Part shown: positions 34,292-42,446 of the stretch, piece after piece
How positions within the stretch are numbered: the stretch's first letter is position 1
Layout of the letters: every line of letters starts with the position of its first letter
Translations under genes and position numbers: made by a program
DNA from: Pseudonocardiales bacterium
GTDB taxonomy: Bacteria > Actinomycetota > Actinomycetes > Mycobacteriales > Pseudonocardiaceae
Length of the DNA: 64,000 nt
NCBI GenBank assembly: GCA_019241525.1
Contig: JAFAWY010000035.1
Span: forward strand, 1-64,000
Direction: 5' to 3'
Notes under the pieces: model-generated
What the model saw: the letters and a program-made list of their open reading frames with translations, nothing else
The model's database searches: none
Told to the model about the DNA's origin: nothing

Positions 34292-36079
34292 ATGACAACC
34301 GAAAGAGGCGGCTGGGTCCAGCTTCAAAGACAGCCGGCATCACGCCTGTGGCGATTGTGGATGAACATCGCCGGGGGGCTCGACCGGTGTATCGGATGGG
34401 ACAAATTGCCCTTATCGGTCGGTATCGCCACGCTGAGCGGTATGCGGGGGAAGCTCCGCCAGCAAAATCTCTTCGACACGGGAGTGCCGGAGGTCAACGG
34501 CTTCGCGCGCACGCACTTCGACTATCGGAGCGCCGACGGGATGTGGAATGATCTCGCCCATCCGAAGATGGGTGCGGCGGAGACCAACTTCGGTCGCAAC
34601 GTTTGCCCGGTGGACTGTCTCCCAGAGCTCAAGCACGAGCTGCGTGCACCAAACCCGAGAACGGTGAGCCACGCTCTGCTTACTCGTGAAAAGTTGATCC
34701 CGGCTACCTCTCTCAACGTGCTGGCTGCGGCGTGGCTGCAGTTCGAGGTCCATGACTGGTTCAGCCACGGTAAGAACGAAAAGAGAGATCCATACGTCTT
34801 TCCGGTCGGACCGGGGGACCCATGGCCGCTGGAGAATGTAACGATCGAGCGGACCCGTCGGGGCGATGTCGCGGGGGTATTCAGAAGCGAGGACACCCAC
34901 TGGTGGGATGGCTCGCAGATTTATGGGAGTAACGCACAGCAGCAAACGTTGCTCCGCGATGGCGCCAGGCTTAAAATCCAGGGTGGCACAATTCCGGCTG
35001 ACCTTATCAGTCATTTTGACTTCTCGGGCCAGCAGGCCGGCTTCTGGACAGGGTGGGCGGTACTGCATACATTATTCGCCCTCGAGCACAACGCCATCTG
35101 CGAGTATCTTGAGCGGAGAGAAAAGCGGGCATGGGACGAGGAAGAGCTCTTCCAGACCGCCCGGCTAATTAATGTTGCGCTGATGGCGAAGATTCACACC
35201 ACTGAGTGGACACCAGCCGTTATTGCTCACCGGACCACGCAGCGCGGTATGAGAATGAATTGGTGGGGCATCTCCGAACGGCTGAGGCGGTCGATTGGCA
35301 GAGTCAGCAGCAGCGAGATGATCAGCGGTATCGTGGGCTCGCCCACCGATCACCACGGTGTCCCCTACAGTCTCACTGAGGAATTCGTCGCAGTTTACCG
35401 GATGCATCCGCTGATACCTGACGACTTCGTGTTCCGTTCTCCCGTCGGTGGCGTACCCCACCGGCATATGAGGCTGACAGAGTTGCGCACCAAGCGCGCG
35501 ATACCGATCCTGAAAGAGATTGGGATGCCCGCCGCGCTGTATAGCTTTGGAACATCTCACCCGGGTGCTATCACATTGCATAATTATCCTCAGACGTTGC
35601 AAAATTTCGACCGTGAAGGTAAATTGTTCGATCTGGCCGCCGTTGATATCTTCCGCGATCGAGAGCGTGGCGTGCCCCGCTACAATGACTTCCGCAGGGC
35701 CTTCCGCAGGGCGCCCGTTCGAGACTTCGAGCAACTGTCAGTCAATCCCCTTTGGGTGGAGGAAATCCGGGAGATCTATGATGACGACATCGACAAGGTT
35801 GACTTGATGATTGGCTTGTATACCGAGCCTCGCCCGAAAGGGTTCGCATTCAGCGACACTGCCTTTCGCGTCTTTCTCCTTATGGCGTCTCGCCGGCTCA
35901 AGAGCGATCGGTTTTTCACGGAATGCTACAACGAGCAACACTACACCCGGTCAGGACTAGACTGGATTGATAACAACAGCATGAAAACCGTGTTGCTACG
36001 ACACTTCCGCCAGGAGCTGGAGGACGTGCTTGAGTCAGTTGATAACGCATTTTTTCCCTGGCCGCGAATCGCGAGCTGA
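34292..36079 (+). CDS. Fatty-acid alpha-dioxygenase-like haem peroxidase, active-site complete
   Basis: The 595-residue protein is a homologue of plant alpha-dioxygenases and of the first copy in this locus. The distal motif WLQFEVHDWFSHG keeps the His (His154) and the calcium-binding Asp. EEFVAVYRMHPL carries the radical Tyr369 and proximal His372. WWDGSQIYGSN, KIHTTEWTPAV and MASRRLKSDRFFT are also conserved. Expected chemistry is alpha-hydroperoxidation of fatty acids, whose products decay to aldehydes one carbon shorter. CCGGGGGTGAA lies 5 bases before the chosen ATG; a GTG three codons upstream is weaker. No signal peptide is visible. It is the likeliest functional oxygenase in the locus. 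Confidence 0.88.
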   Translation: MTTERGGWVQLQRQPASRLWRLWMNIAGGLDRCIGWDKLPLSVGIATLSGMRGKLRQQNLFDTGVPEVNGFARTHFDYRSADGMWNDLAHPKMGAAETNFGRNVCPVDCLPELKHELRAPNPRTVSHALLTREKLIPATSLNVLAAAWLQFEVHDWFSHGKNEKRDPYVFPVGPGDPWPLENVTIERTRRGDVAGVFRSEDTHWWDGSQIYGSNAQQQTLLRDGARLKIQGGTIPADLISHFDFSGQQAGFWTGWAVLHTLFALEHNAICEYLERREKRAWDEEELFQTARLINVALMAKIHTTEWTPAVIAHRTTQRGMRMNWWGISERLRRSIGRVSSSEMISGIVGSPTDHHGVPYSLTEEFVAVYRMHPLIPDDFVFRSPVGGVPHRHMRLTELRTKRAIPILKEIGMPAALYSFGTSHPGAITLHNYPQTLQNFDREGKLFDLAAVDIFRDRERGVPRYNDFRRAFRRAPVRDFEQLSVNPLWVEEIREIYDDDIDKVDLMIGLYTEPRPKGFAFSDTAFRVFLLMASRRLKSDRFFTECYNEQHYTRSGLDWIDNNSMKTVLLRHFRQELEDVLESVDNAFFPWPRIAS

Positions 36080-36113
36080 CCGACCCCGCTATGAAGCCGA
36101 AAGGCTCCACCCG

Positions 36114-39100
36114 TCAAGGGCCGATTAAGGTACGTGCTCGCTTCTCAAGGGCCCTGAGAGCCAGTGCGCGGGCAGTGGCGATGGCGTGGCCTAGCAGTTC
36201 TCTGGCTAGATCAACATCTCGGTGGTTCTGGCGAGTGAGCAGCAAACTGGCACGGTCGAGTTGGGAGCGGGCCAGCCAGGCCGGGGCGTCGATCCGGGTG
36301 TAGGCCGCTGAAGCAGTGGCTAAATAGGCGTCGGCCTCGTCGTGGTGTTCCATAGTGGCAGCCAGATGACCTAAATAGTGGGCCACCGATCCGTAACAAC
36401 CCACCGGGCCCGCGGTGACGAACTGGTTGGTGTAGGGGGCAAGCATCCGGGTCAGGACGGCCGCACCAGGAACATCGCCCAGTTCTGCACACACTTCAGC
36501 ACTGAACGCCATACCCGACAACCAAAGCATGTTATAGGGAAAGCTGGCGAAGTCGTCGGCAGCCAGCTTCTCGAAGACCTGGCGGGCAATGTCCCTCCGG
36601 CCGAGTTTGCAATAGATCAAGCCCAGCACAGCGTGCCATGCCCACTGGCTTTGATCGTGAGCGACAATGTTGCTGGCCAGAGTTTCAAGCTCGCCCACCC
36701 GATCCTGCGCGATCCGTATCGCCACTAGTTGACCGGCGAAGAACATCTGCGCATCTGGATAACCAGCACGGGTTCCGATCTCGACAGCTTGGTGAGCCAG
36801 CTGCTCACCTTCGTCAAGGCTCCCGGCGAGTGTTGTCAGAGCTATCCGTGGAACGGACACTGACCACCGAAGCGCAGGCTCAGCAAGGTCGTCGGCCCAG
36901 CGAGCGGAGCGATCCAAATAGCGTCGAGCAAGGTCGATGTCGCCGGCCTCAAGCGCCGCGCCGAAGCCGTACCATGCTGCGCTGAAAGCGACATTAGCAT
37001 CACTGAGTTGCTCGGCCAGCCCGGCCAGTTCGCTGGTCAGACCGAGACGGAAGGCCAGAGTACTGGGATGTCTCAACGTGCGAAGAACCGGAATGAGCAC
37101 GTTGGCCAAGGTCGTGGGATCACCTAACCGCCGGGCCATGGTCACGGCCTGCTCGCTGAGCTCGACCCGCCGCTCCCACTCTCCGTTGAACAATTCACCG
37201 GCGAGATCAGCCATCAACCGGGCCCGAACCGAACTGTCGTCGTCACGAATGGTTTCCAACGCCGCGGTCAGGACCGCCACCCGCTCGCGGTCGACCGCGG
37301 TGGCCGGACCGATGGTCCGGGTGTTGGCCAGGGCGGCAGCAGCGAGCCGGTCAACATCGCCAATTCTCTGCGCTATTGCGGCTGCTTCCAGCAACGTCTG
37401 GCGATGAGCTGGATGTGCTGCACGGCGTTGGGACTCACCGAGGGCGATGAGCAGGTCGCAGCGCCTGGTGCTGTCTTGCGCCAGGTCCGAGATATCGAAC
37501 AGTTCGAGCGCTCGGGCGTACAACTCGGCGGCTTGCTCGTGAGCCAACTGCTCGCTGGCGCGGTCCCCAGCCAGCCAGGTGTAGTGAATTGCGGTAGTGG
37601 CCTCTCCGGCCATGGCGGCTTCGGAGAAGTGGTGGGCGAGCGCCGGTAAGTGTTCATGTAGTCGAGAGTGGTGGAGCGTCTCTATGGCCTTACCTACGCG
37701 GCGGTGCAGGTGCAGGCGCCGCGCGGTACTGAGCGAACCGTAAAGACTGGTTCTTACCAGCTGATGCCGGAAGCGGAACCGCAGCGTTGCGCCGGTCAGT
37801 TCTTTGACGAGACCCGCTTCCATGGCATCTTCCAGTGACTCGATCACGAGTTCCTCATGCAGGCCTGTGACGACGGTAATGGTCGCTACGTCGAACTCAG
37901 CCCCGACGACCGCGCCGGTCAGCAGTGCCTGGTTGGCCGTCTCTGTGAGCTGACTCGTGCGGCGGAGCACTACCTCGTTTATTCCCTCGGGGATACTCAG
38001 TTGATCAAAGCCGTAGCCGTCGTGATCGAAGGCTCCTGACTCGATTGCGTGGCGGACCAGCTCACCGACGAAGAATGGGTTGCCTTCGGTGCGGGCCCGG
38101 AGAGTTCGGGCTAGGTTTCCCGCGTCGCCGCCGAGCGGGCGGCCGGTGGTCTCCAGCAACGCCATCACTTCGGCTTCGTCCAGACCCTCGAGCACGAACC
38201 GCTCGAGCCCGGGTTCTCGACGCAGATCTGCCAGCAGGTTTGCCAAGGAACGAGCCGGCTCAAGCTCGGTGTGACGGTATAGGCCGAGGATCATGAGATG
38301 TGCGGGGATGCTGGCACGGGCTACGTGACGCAACAAAGACAGCGTCGGTTGGGTGGCCCAGTGCAGATCGTCGAGAACCACCAACAGCAGTTCGTCAGCC
38401 GAGGCGGCGCCCAACCACGCCGCCACCGCTTCGAACAGGCGATAACGCTCAGTTTCCGGGTCAGAACCCAACTGGCCTGGCAGGCCGGAGTATCGCGGGC
38501 TGGGCAGTTCAGGTACCAGTTCGGCTAGTTCGGGCACCAGGCGAATGAGCTCTCCCCCCAAGCGGCCAAGTCCCTTGGGGAGTTCGCTATTGGGGGCGTG
38601 ATGCACGTAGTGGAACAGCGCTTCCACGAAGGGCTGGTAAGGCACCGCGAGTCCCTCGTCGCAGCGACCGAAAAGGACCCGGGTGCCGGCGGCGTGCGCC
38701 TCTTGGGCAAACTCGCGAGCTAGGCGGCTCTTGCCTACCCCCGGTTCACCGCCTACCAACATCACGTGCCGGCCACCGGTTGCCGCATGGTCCAAGGTCG
38801 CTCTCAGCGCGGCCAGCTCGGCCTCCCGTCCGACAAATCCGAAAGCCTCACTGCCCTGGAGAGGTCCGGGCAAGGCCACGGCCGCCGGCGAGGACATTTG
38901 AGTCCAGTCCAGCTTCCAGACAGCCATTTCGGTGCCTAGACCGCGAAGGACGAGCGTTCCCGCCGGAGTGAACGGGGCGGTCGTGCGTGCCTCGGCTACC
39001 GCACGCACTGTGTCGGCGACCAGGATTTCATTGCCCTGGCACTGCTGGCAGATACGAGCTGCCTGCACCACTGGCGCCCCGAACCAGTCACCCCCGTACT

Positions 39101-39425
39101 CGGTAGCGTCGCCGAGGGCCAGACCCACCCGCATGGACAGGGAGGCGGGACCCTGGCGGTTGCGACGTTGCACGGCCTGTTGCATAGCCACGGCGGAGGC
39201 CACTGCGTCGGAGGCTGCGGTGAACACCGCCATGACTCCGTCCCCGAGGCTCTTGACTTCGGTCCCATGGTGCGCCGTGATTATTTGGTTGAGCAGACTC
39301 AGATGAGACTGGCGCAGCTCATGGAAGGTGGTTTCCCCCATGCGGATCATGAGCTGTGTGGAACTCACTAGGTCGGTGAACAGAACTGTGACGGTGGTCG
39401 TCCTGCCTGTATATCTCACAACCAT
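36114..39425 (-). CDS. Class III nucleotide-cyclase-domain protein with AAA and TPR regions
   Basis: The 1103-residue protein starts with a cyclase homology domain: VLFTDLVSSTQL and SLGDGVMAVF supply the two metal Asp residues, VKSLGDG the purine-selecting Lys, and GDWFGAPVVQAARI the end of the active site. In VQAARI the transition-state Asn is Gln, so activity may be weak or absent. An AAA NTPase follows (VGGEPGVGKSRLAREFA; LLLVVLDDLHWA), then about 550 residues of TPR-like helices. ATG 39425 is preferred over an upstream TTG. It is convergent with the second dioxygenase, 34 bp apart. If active, it could supply cAMP to the Crp protein of this locus. Confidence 0.85.
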   Translation of the reverse strand: MVVRYTGRTTTVTVLFTDLVSSTQLMIRMGETTFHELRQSHLSLLNQIITAHHGTEVKSLGDGVMAVFTAASDAVASAVAMQQAVQRRNRQGPASLSMRVGLALGDATEYGGDWFGAPVVQAARICQQCQGNEILVADTVRAVAEARTTAPFTPAGTLVLRGLGTEMAVWKLDWTQMSSPAAVALPGPLQGSEAFGFVGREAELAALRATLDHAATGGRHVMLVGGEPGVGKSRLAREFAQEAHAAGTRVLFGRCDEGLAVPYQPFVEALFHYVHHAPNSELPKGLGRLGGELIRLVPELAELVPELPSPRYSGLPGQLGSDPETERYRLFEAVAAWLGAASADELLLVVLDDLHWATQPTLSLLRHVARASIPAHLMILGLYRHTELEPARSLANLLADLRREPGLERFVLEGLDEAEVMALLETTGRPLGGDAGNLARTLRARTEGNPFFVGELVRHAIESGAFDHDGYGFDQLSIPEGINEVVLRRTSQLTETANQALLTGAVVGAEFDVATITVVTGLHEELVIESLEDAMEAGLVKELTGATLRFRFRHQLVRTSLYGSLSTARRLHLHRRVGKAIETLHHSRLHEHLPALAHHFSEAAMAGEATTAIHYTWLAGDRASEQLAHEQAAELYARALELFDISDLAQDSTRRCDLLIALGESQRRAAHPAHRQTLLEAAAIAQRIGDVDRLAAAALANTRTIGPATAVDRERVAVLTAALETIRDDDSSVRARLMADLAGELFNGEWERRVELSEQAVTMARRLGDPTTLANVLIPVLRTLRHPSTLAFRLGLTSELAGLAEQLSDANVAFSAAWYGFGAALEAGDIDLARRYLDRSARWADDLAEPALRWSVSVPRIALTTLAGSLDEGEQLAHQAVEIGTRAGYPDAQMFFAGQLVAIRIAQDRVGELETLASNIVAHDQSQWAWHAVLGLIYCKLGRRDIARQVFEKLAADDFASFPYNMLWLSGMAFSAEVCAELGDVPGAAVLTRMLAPYTNQFVTAGPVGCYGSVAHYLGHLAATMEHHDEADAYLATASAAYTRIDAPAWLARSQLDRASLLLTRQNHRDVDLARELLGHAIATARALALRALEKRARTLIGP

Positions 39426-39851
39426 GGTTACTAGATTCCCTCGACCACTGCTGGTCAAGCCATGTTTACAGTCCTGGGCTGCCTGGATGGATTAAGCTGC
39501 CACGGTACTGCGAGGTTTGCGAATTCCTTCAAAAAGCGTCATTGCGGCTCGCTTGACCGAATTCGTGTGTGCGAGCCACTGACCGAACCTCGGTGACGAC
39601 GGTGACGGCGCGCGAGTGTTGTGCCTTAACCGAAGCGCAATCAGGTGAGTGCTACTCCCACGACGGCCGTGGCCAAGCCAACTGTGCCGTGCCTTGCGCC
39701 GAGGTGGTCACGGTCCGTGATGCCCTACCGGACTAGTACTCGCTGTCGTGGCATCGACGGTAACCAGGATCACTGACGAGCGGTCGGGCTTGTGGCGAAG
39801 CTGTGTGGCATAAGTCAACTTGATTGACGCCTCATGAAGGAGGCGACGTCG
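39426..39851. other. Intergenic region between the divergent cyclase and sigma-factor genes
   Basis: These 426 bp hold no gene I can support. They should contain both promoters. The last bases carry AAGGAGG, the ribosome site of the sigma gene. Confidence 0.5.
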
Positions 39852-40442
39852 ATGACAACCGCCACCGTAAGTTGCATGCCCGCTGACACCGTTGACAGCG
39901 CGACCGACCTGTTGCAGCGGATTGGCGACAGAGATCCTACGGCTTGGGAAGAAATCCTGCGCAGGTACGGCAAGCTCGTGTCTGCAACGGTGCGTTCGTT
40001 CCGGCTGCAGGAGGCCGACGCTTTGGACGCGGTGCAGATGACCTGGCTACGCCTGGCCGAAAACGCTCACCGGGTCAAATTTCCCGAGCGGCTCGGCGGA
40101 TGGTTGGCCACTACCGCCCGCCACGAATGCCTCTACATTTTACGCCAGTCCAGGATCGCCGCAGAGTTCATCGACATGCAATCAGAGATTATTCCCGAGT
40201 CTTCGGTCGGCCCTGAACAGCATGTTGTGGATGCTGATACTTCCCGATGGTTGTGGAAGCTTGTCGATGAGTTGTCACCGCGCCGACGAATCCTGCTACG
40301 AGAACTGTTCAGGGAATACCCTCGGCCCTACACCGACGTCGCAGACGTTACGGGAGTGCCGCCAGGTGGAATCGGGCCCACCCGGGCGCGGGCATTACGG
40401 CAACTGCGGAGCATGCTTGACGAACACGAGTGGGGGGCGTGA
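39852..40442 (+). CDS. ECF-like RNA polymerase sigma factor
   Basis: The 196-residue protein has a sigma region 2 (LLQRIGDRDPTAWEEILRRY; EADALDAVQMTWLRLAENAH; FPERLGGWLATTARHECLYI) and a region 4 (VDELSPRRRILLREL; YTDVADVTGVPPGGIGPTRA; RALRQLRSML). The second helix-turn-helix has the usual sigma-70 form. AAGGAGG is 8 bases before the chosen ATG; an in-frame ATG 18 bases earlier contains the ribosome site and is rejected. No anti-sigma gene follows, which is atypical for ECF factors. Its targets are unknown. It may mark the right border of the oxylipin locus. Confidence 0.9.
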   Translation: MTTATVSCMPADTVDSATDLLQRIGDRDPTAWEEILRRYGKLVSATVRSFRLQEADALDAVQMTWLRLAENAHRVKFPERLGGWLATTARHECLYILRQSRIAAEFIDMQSEIIPESSVGPEQHVVDADTSRWLWKLVDELSPRRRILLRELFREYPRPYTDVADVTGVPPGGIGPTRARALRQLRSMLDEHEWGA

Positions 40443-40501
40443 GCCTAGCGCTGTGTGGCCGATCAGCCACATTCTCCGGCGGGAATGAGAGGCAAGAAAC
40501 A

Positions 40502-40990
40502 TTAATCGGACGGCATCTGCCCCGACTGTGATCGCCACCGTGCGGTGTCAAGCGCGAACCGGCCCGGACCAAGTGTCGCAATCAATAAGAACATTCCGCA
40601 ATACAGGACGGCCAGCTCCCCGTGGTTCTGCAGGGGAAGTAAGGCCTGTGGCTGGTGCACCGTCAAATAGGCGAAGGCCATCGCACCCGAGCACAGCAGC
40701 GCCGCAGGCCTGGTGAATAGTCCCAGTAAGACCAGTGCGCCACCGAGAAGTTCGATCACACCGGCCCACCAGATTGGCCATGATCCGATCGGTGCGCTGG
40801 CCCCATGCCCGTCAACACCCCCGACTACGCCAATCAAGATCTTGGCGCCATGGCAGGCGAACAGAAACGACACCACAATCCGCACCACGGATAGCAATGC
40901 TGCGTCCCAGCGTGGCAAGAACTGATGTCCACGATTGACCCGGATCGCCGGGCTGCTGACCCGCGAGACCGACCTGCCGACGGCAGTCAT
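40502..40990 (-). CDS. DoxX-family membrane protein
   Basis: The 162-residue protein has four hydrophobic helices: LLSVVRIVVSFLFACHGAKI, IWWAGVIELLGGALVLLGLF, AALLCSGAMAFAYLTVH and AVLYCGMFLLIATLGPG. Family features are an early Arg and HG motif in helix one and GxxELxGGxLxxLGLFTR in helix two. DoxX proteins associate with thiol or quinone redox systems in mycobacteria. AAGGAG lies before the ATG. It faces the sigma-factor gene tail to tail. It is distinct from the DoxX-like protein near 29.5 kb, which is longer and has a polar N-terminus. Confidence 0.87.
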   Translation of the reverse strand: MTAVGRSVSRVSSPAIRVNRGHQFLPRWDAALLSVVRIVVSFLFACHGAKILIGVVGGVDGHGASAPIGSWPIWWAGVIELLGGALVLLGLFTRPAALLCSGAMAFAYLTVHQPQALLPLQNHGELAVLYCGMFLLIATLGPGRFALDTARWRSQSGQMPSD

Positions 40991-41362
40991 GGGAGCGCTC
41001 CTTCTAATAACAAGAACTTTGCTCGCTAGAGAGCGTAGGGCCGCAGCACTGTTAAGTCAATATCAGTTAGCTTTAGAACGCTGAGCGGGTTGCGCAGGGG
41101 TGACGGCAGGCGGGCAACCAGTATGAGTAGTGATCCTCTTGCTGCCGGTCGTCGTGCCGCGCCGAGTCTTGAGCAGACGGGTCCGAATGGGGAGTTAATG
41201 GCGCGTGCCGAATTGGGCTATTTGGATCAAACGGACACAGCTTCGAGCGAGCTAGACCGGTGCGGTCCACGACGACACGGCGACACGCCGGTGCGCGGCT
41301 GGATTGTGATGCAGGCAGCTACATCAGCCGTGACGCTGTGTCTAGGGATTCGTTAACGCGCC
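40991..41362. other. Intergenic region
   Basis: This 372-bp stretch holds promoter space for the divergent DoxX and DUF2269-like genes. An open frame at 41090-41356 lacks a ribosome site and family resemblance, so I do not annotate it. Confidence 0.45.
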
Positions 41363-42241
41363 ATGAGCCCTTCGCTGGCCGCAGCCCTCGCACACCTGCC
41401 CCGCGTTCCGCGTTTACCCAAGCGGGTCCGATCGTCCCTGCTCACCGTCCATGTGGCCGCCTCAGCGGGTTGGCTTGGTCTCGACGGGGCACTGGTCGTG
41501 CTAGAGGTAATCGGCCTGAACTCCGCTGATCCGGCGTTGCGAACCGGGATCTCTGTTGCGATGACCGCCATCGCCTGCTGGGTGCTGATTCCCTTGGTTT
41601 TCGCCTCGCTGTGCACTGGGCTGGTGTTGGGCCTGGGAACATCGTGGGGCCTGGCACGGCACTGGTGGTTGGTTGCCAAGTCCGGCATTGCCGCTGTGCT
41701 GGCGGCCACCGGCGTGGCGCTGATGCTGCCCCGTTTGTCCGATATCTTTGCCGGCGAGGGCGAACCTATCCAGCTGAGAATGCTGGCTCTGCGGTCGTTC
41801 GCACTGGTATTGCTGCTCATCGCAACGGGCATCTCTGTCGTGAAGCCGTGGGGCAAGACCCGGATGTCGTGGTCGCGCAAGCCTGAGACCAAGACCGCCA
41901 TCCCGGCGCCGATCAAGGCGCGCACCACAGAGCCCGTGCCCGCAAACCGAACCAACGCACCCGACGATATCCGCGTGCAGCAGGCTCGGCCGGCGCAGCT
42001 GCACGCCCTGCGGGCGCTGCATGGCCAACGCAGCCTTCCTGTGTTGCCCGATGAGCCGGGCGCGCGGGGCTGCCGAGTGCTGGTCATTGGCTCCCGGACG
42101 TGGATCGACCCTACGACCGTTGCCGAGACGGCCGTTGCCGACACGGCCGCGGCCGATCGGTCGAATGGTCGGGCAGTGCCGAGGAGCCGTTCGCAGCGGT
42201 CTTCCCGGTCAAGTAGATCACTGGCCCGCGCGAGGGCATAA
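41363..42241 (+). CDS. DUF2269-like integral membrane protein with long polar tail
   Basis: In the 292-residue protein, residues 20-165 contain four hydrophobic helices (LLTVHVAASAGWLGLDGALV; MTAIACWVLIPLVFASLCTG; WWLVAKSGIAAVLAATGVAL; ALVLLLIATGISVVKPWGKT) in the pattern of DUF2269-type membrane proteins. The last 120 residues are basic, rich in Arg, Ser and Ala, and likely disordered in the cytoplasm. No catalytic motif is seen. The ribosome site is weak. A hairpin terminator closes the gene. Its function is unknown. Confidence 0.6.
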   Translation: MSPSLAAALAHLPRVPRLPKRVRSSLLTVHVAASAGWLGLDGALVVLEVIGLNSADPALRTGISVAMTAIACWVLIPLVFASLCTGLVLGLGTSWGLARHWWLVAKSGIAAVLAATGVALMLPRLSDIFAGEGEPIQLRMLALRSFALVLLLIATGISVVKPWGKTRMSWSRKPETKTAIPAPIKARTTEPVPANRTNAPDDIRVQQARPAQLHALRALHGQRSLPVLPDEPGARGCRVLVIGSRTWIDPTTVAETAVADTAAADRSNGRAVPRSRSQRSSRSSRSLARARA

Positions 42242-42256
42242 CAATTACTCAGCGAC

Positions 42257-42288
42257 AGGGGCCCTGGTCCGCTCGGACCGGGGCCCCT
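42257..42288 (+). terminator. Intrinsic terminator-like hairpin after the membrane protein gene
   Basis: A 14-bp stem with one G-U pair (AGGGGCCCTGGTCC against GGACCGGGGCCCCT) and a GCTC loop begins 16 bp after the stop codon. The T-run is poor (TTGCATTT), which is common in high-GC actinobacteria. Confidence 0.8.
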
Positions 42289-42327
42289 TGCATTTGACCC
42301 CCGTTTATGCAATATGCCCACTCCCCG

Positions 42328-42376
42328 GACATGGAGACATATCGGTGACCACTTCTACCCGATATGTCTCCATGTC
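42328..42376. repeat. Perfect 18-bp inverted repeat upstream of the aminotransferase gene
   Basis: GACATGGAGACATATCGG (42328-42345) is exactly mirrored at 42359-42376 around a 13-base loop. It lies 70 bp before the chosen aspT start and shortly after the preceding terminator. The arms are only moderately GC-rich and no T-run follows, so an operator, RNA hairpin or inserted repeat is likelier than a terminator. Confidence 0.85.
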
Positions 42377-42446
42377 GGGACGGGTTGTTTCGCAGATCTC
42401 AAAAAGGCAGATGACCTGGGCGTTACTGGCCTCGGGCAGGGATGAT

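Noticed and set aside
41090-41356. 88-codon open frame before the DUF2269-like gene
   Set aside because: No ribosome site, low-complexity composition and no family resemblance.
42021-42446. Upstream extension of the aspartate aminotransferase frame
   Set aside because: It crosses the previous gene's end, a terminator and an 18-bp palindrome; family length fits the GTG at 42447.
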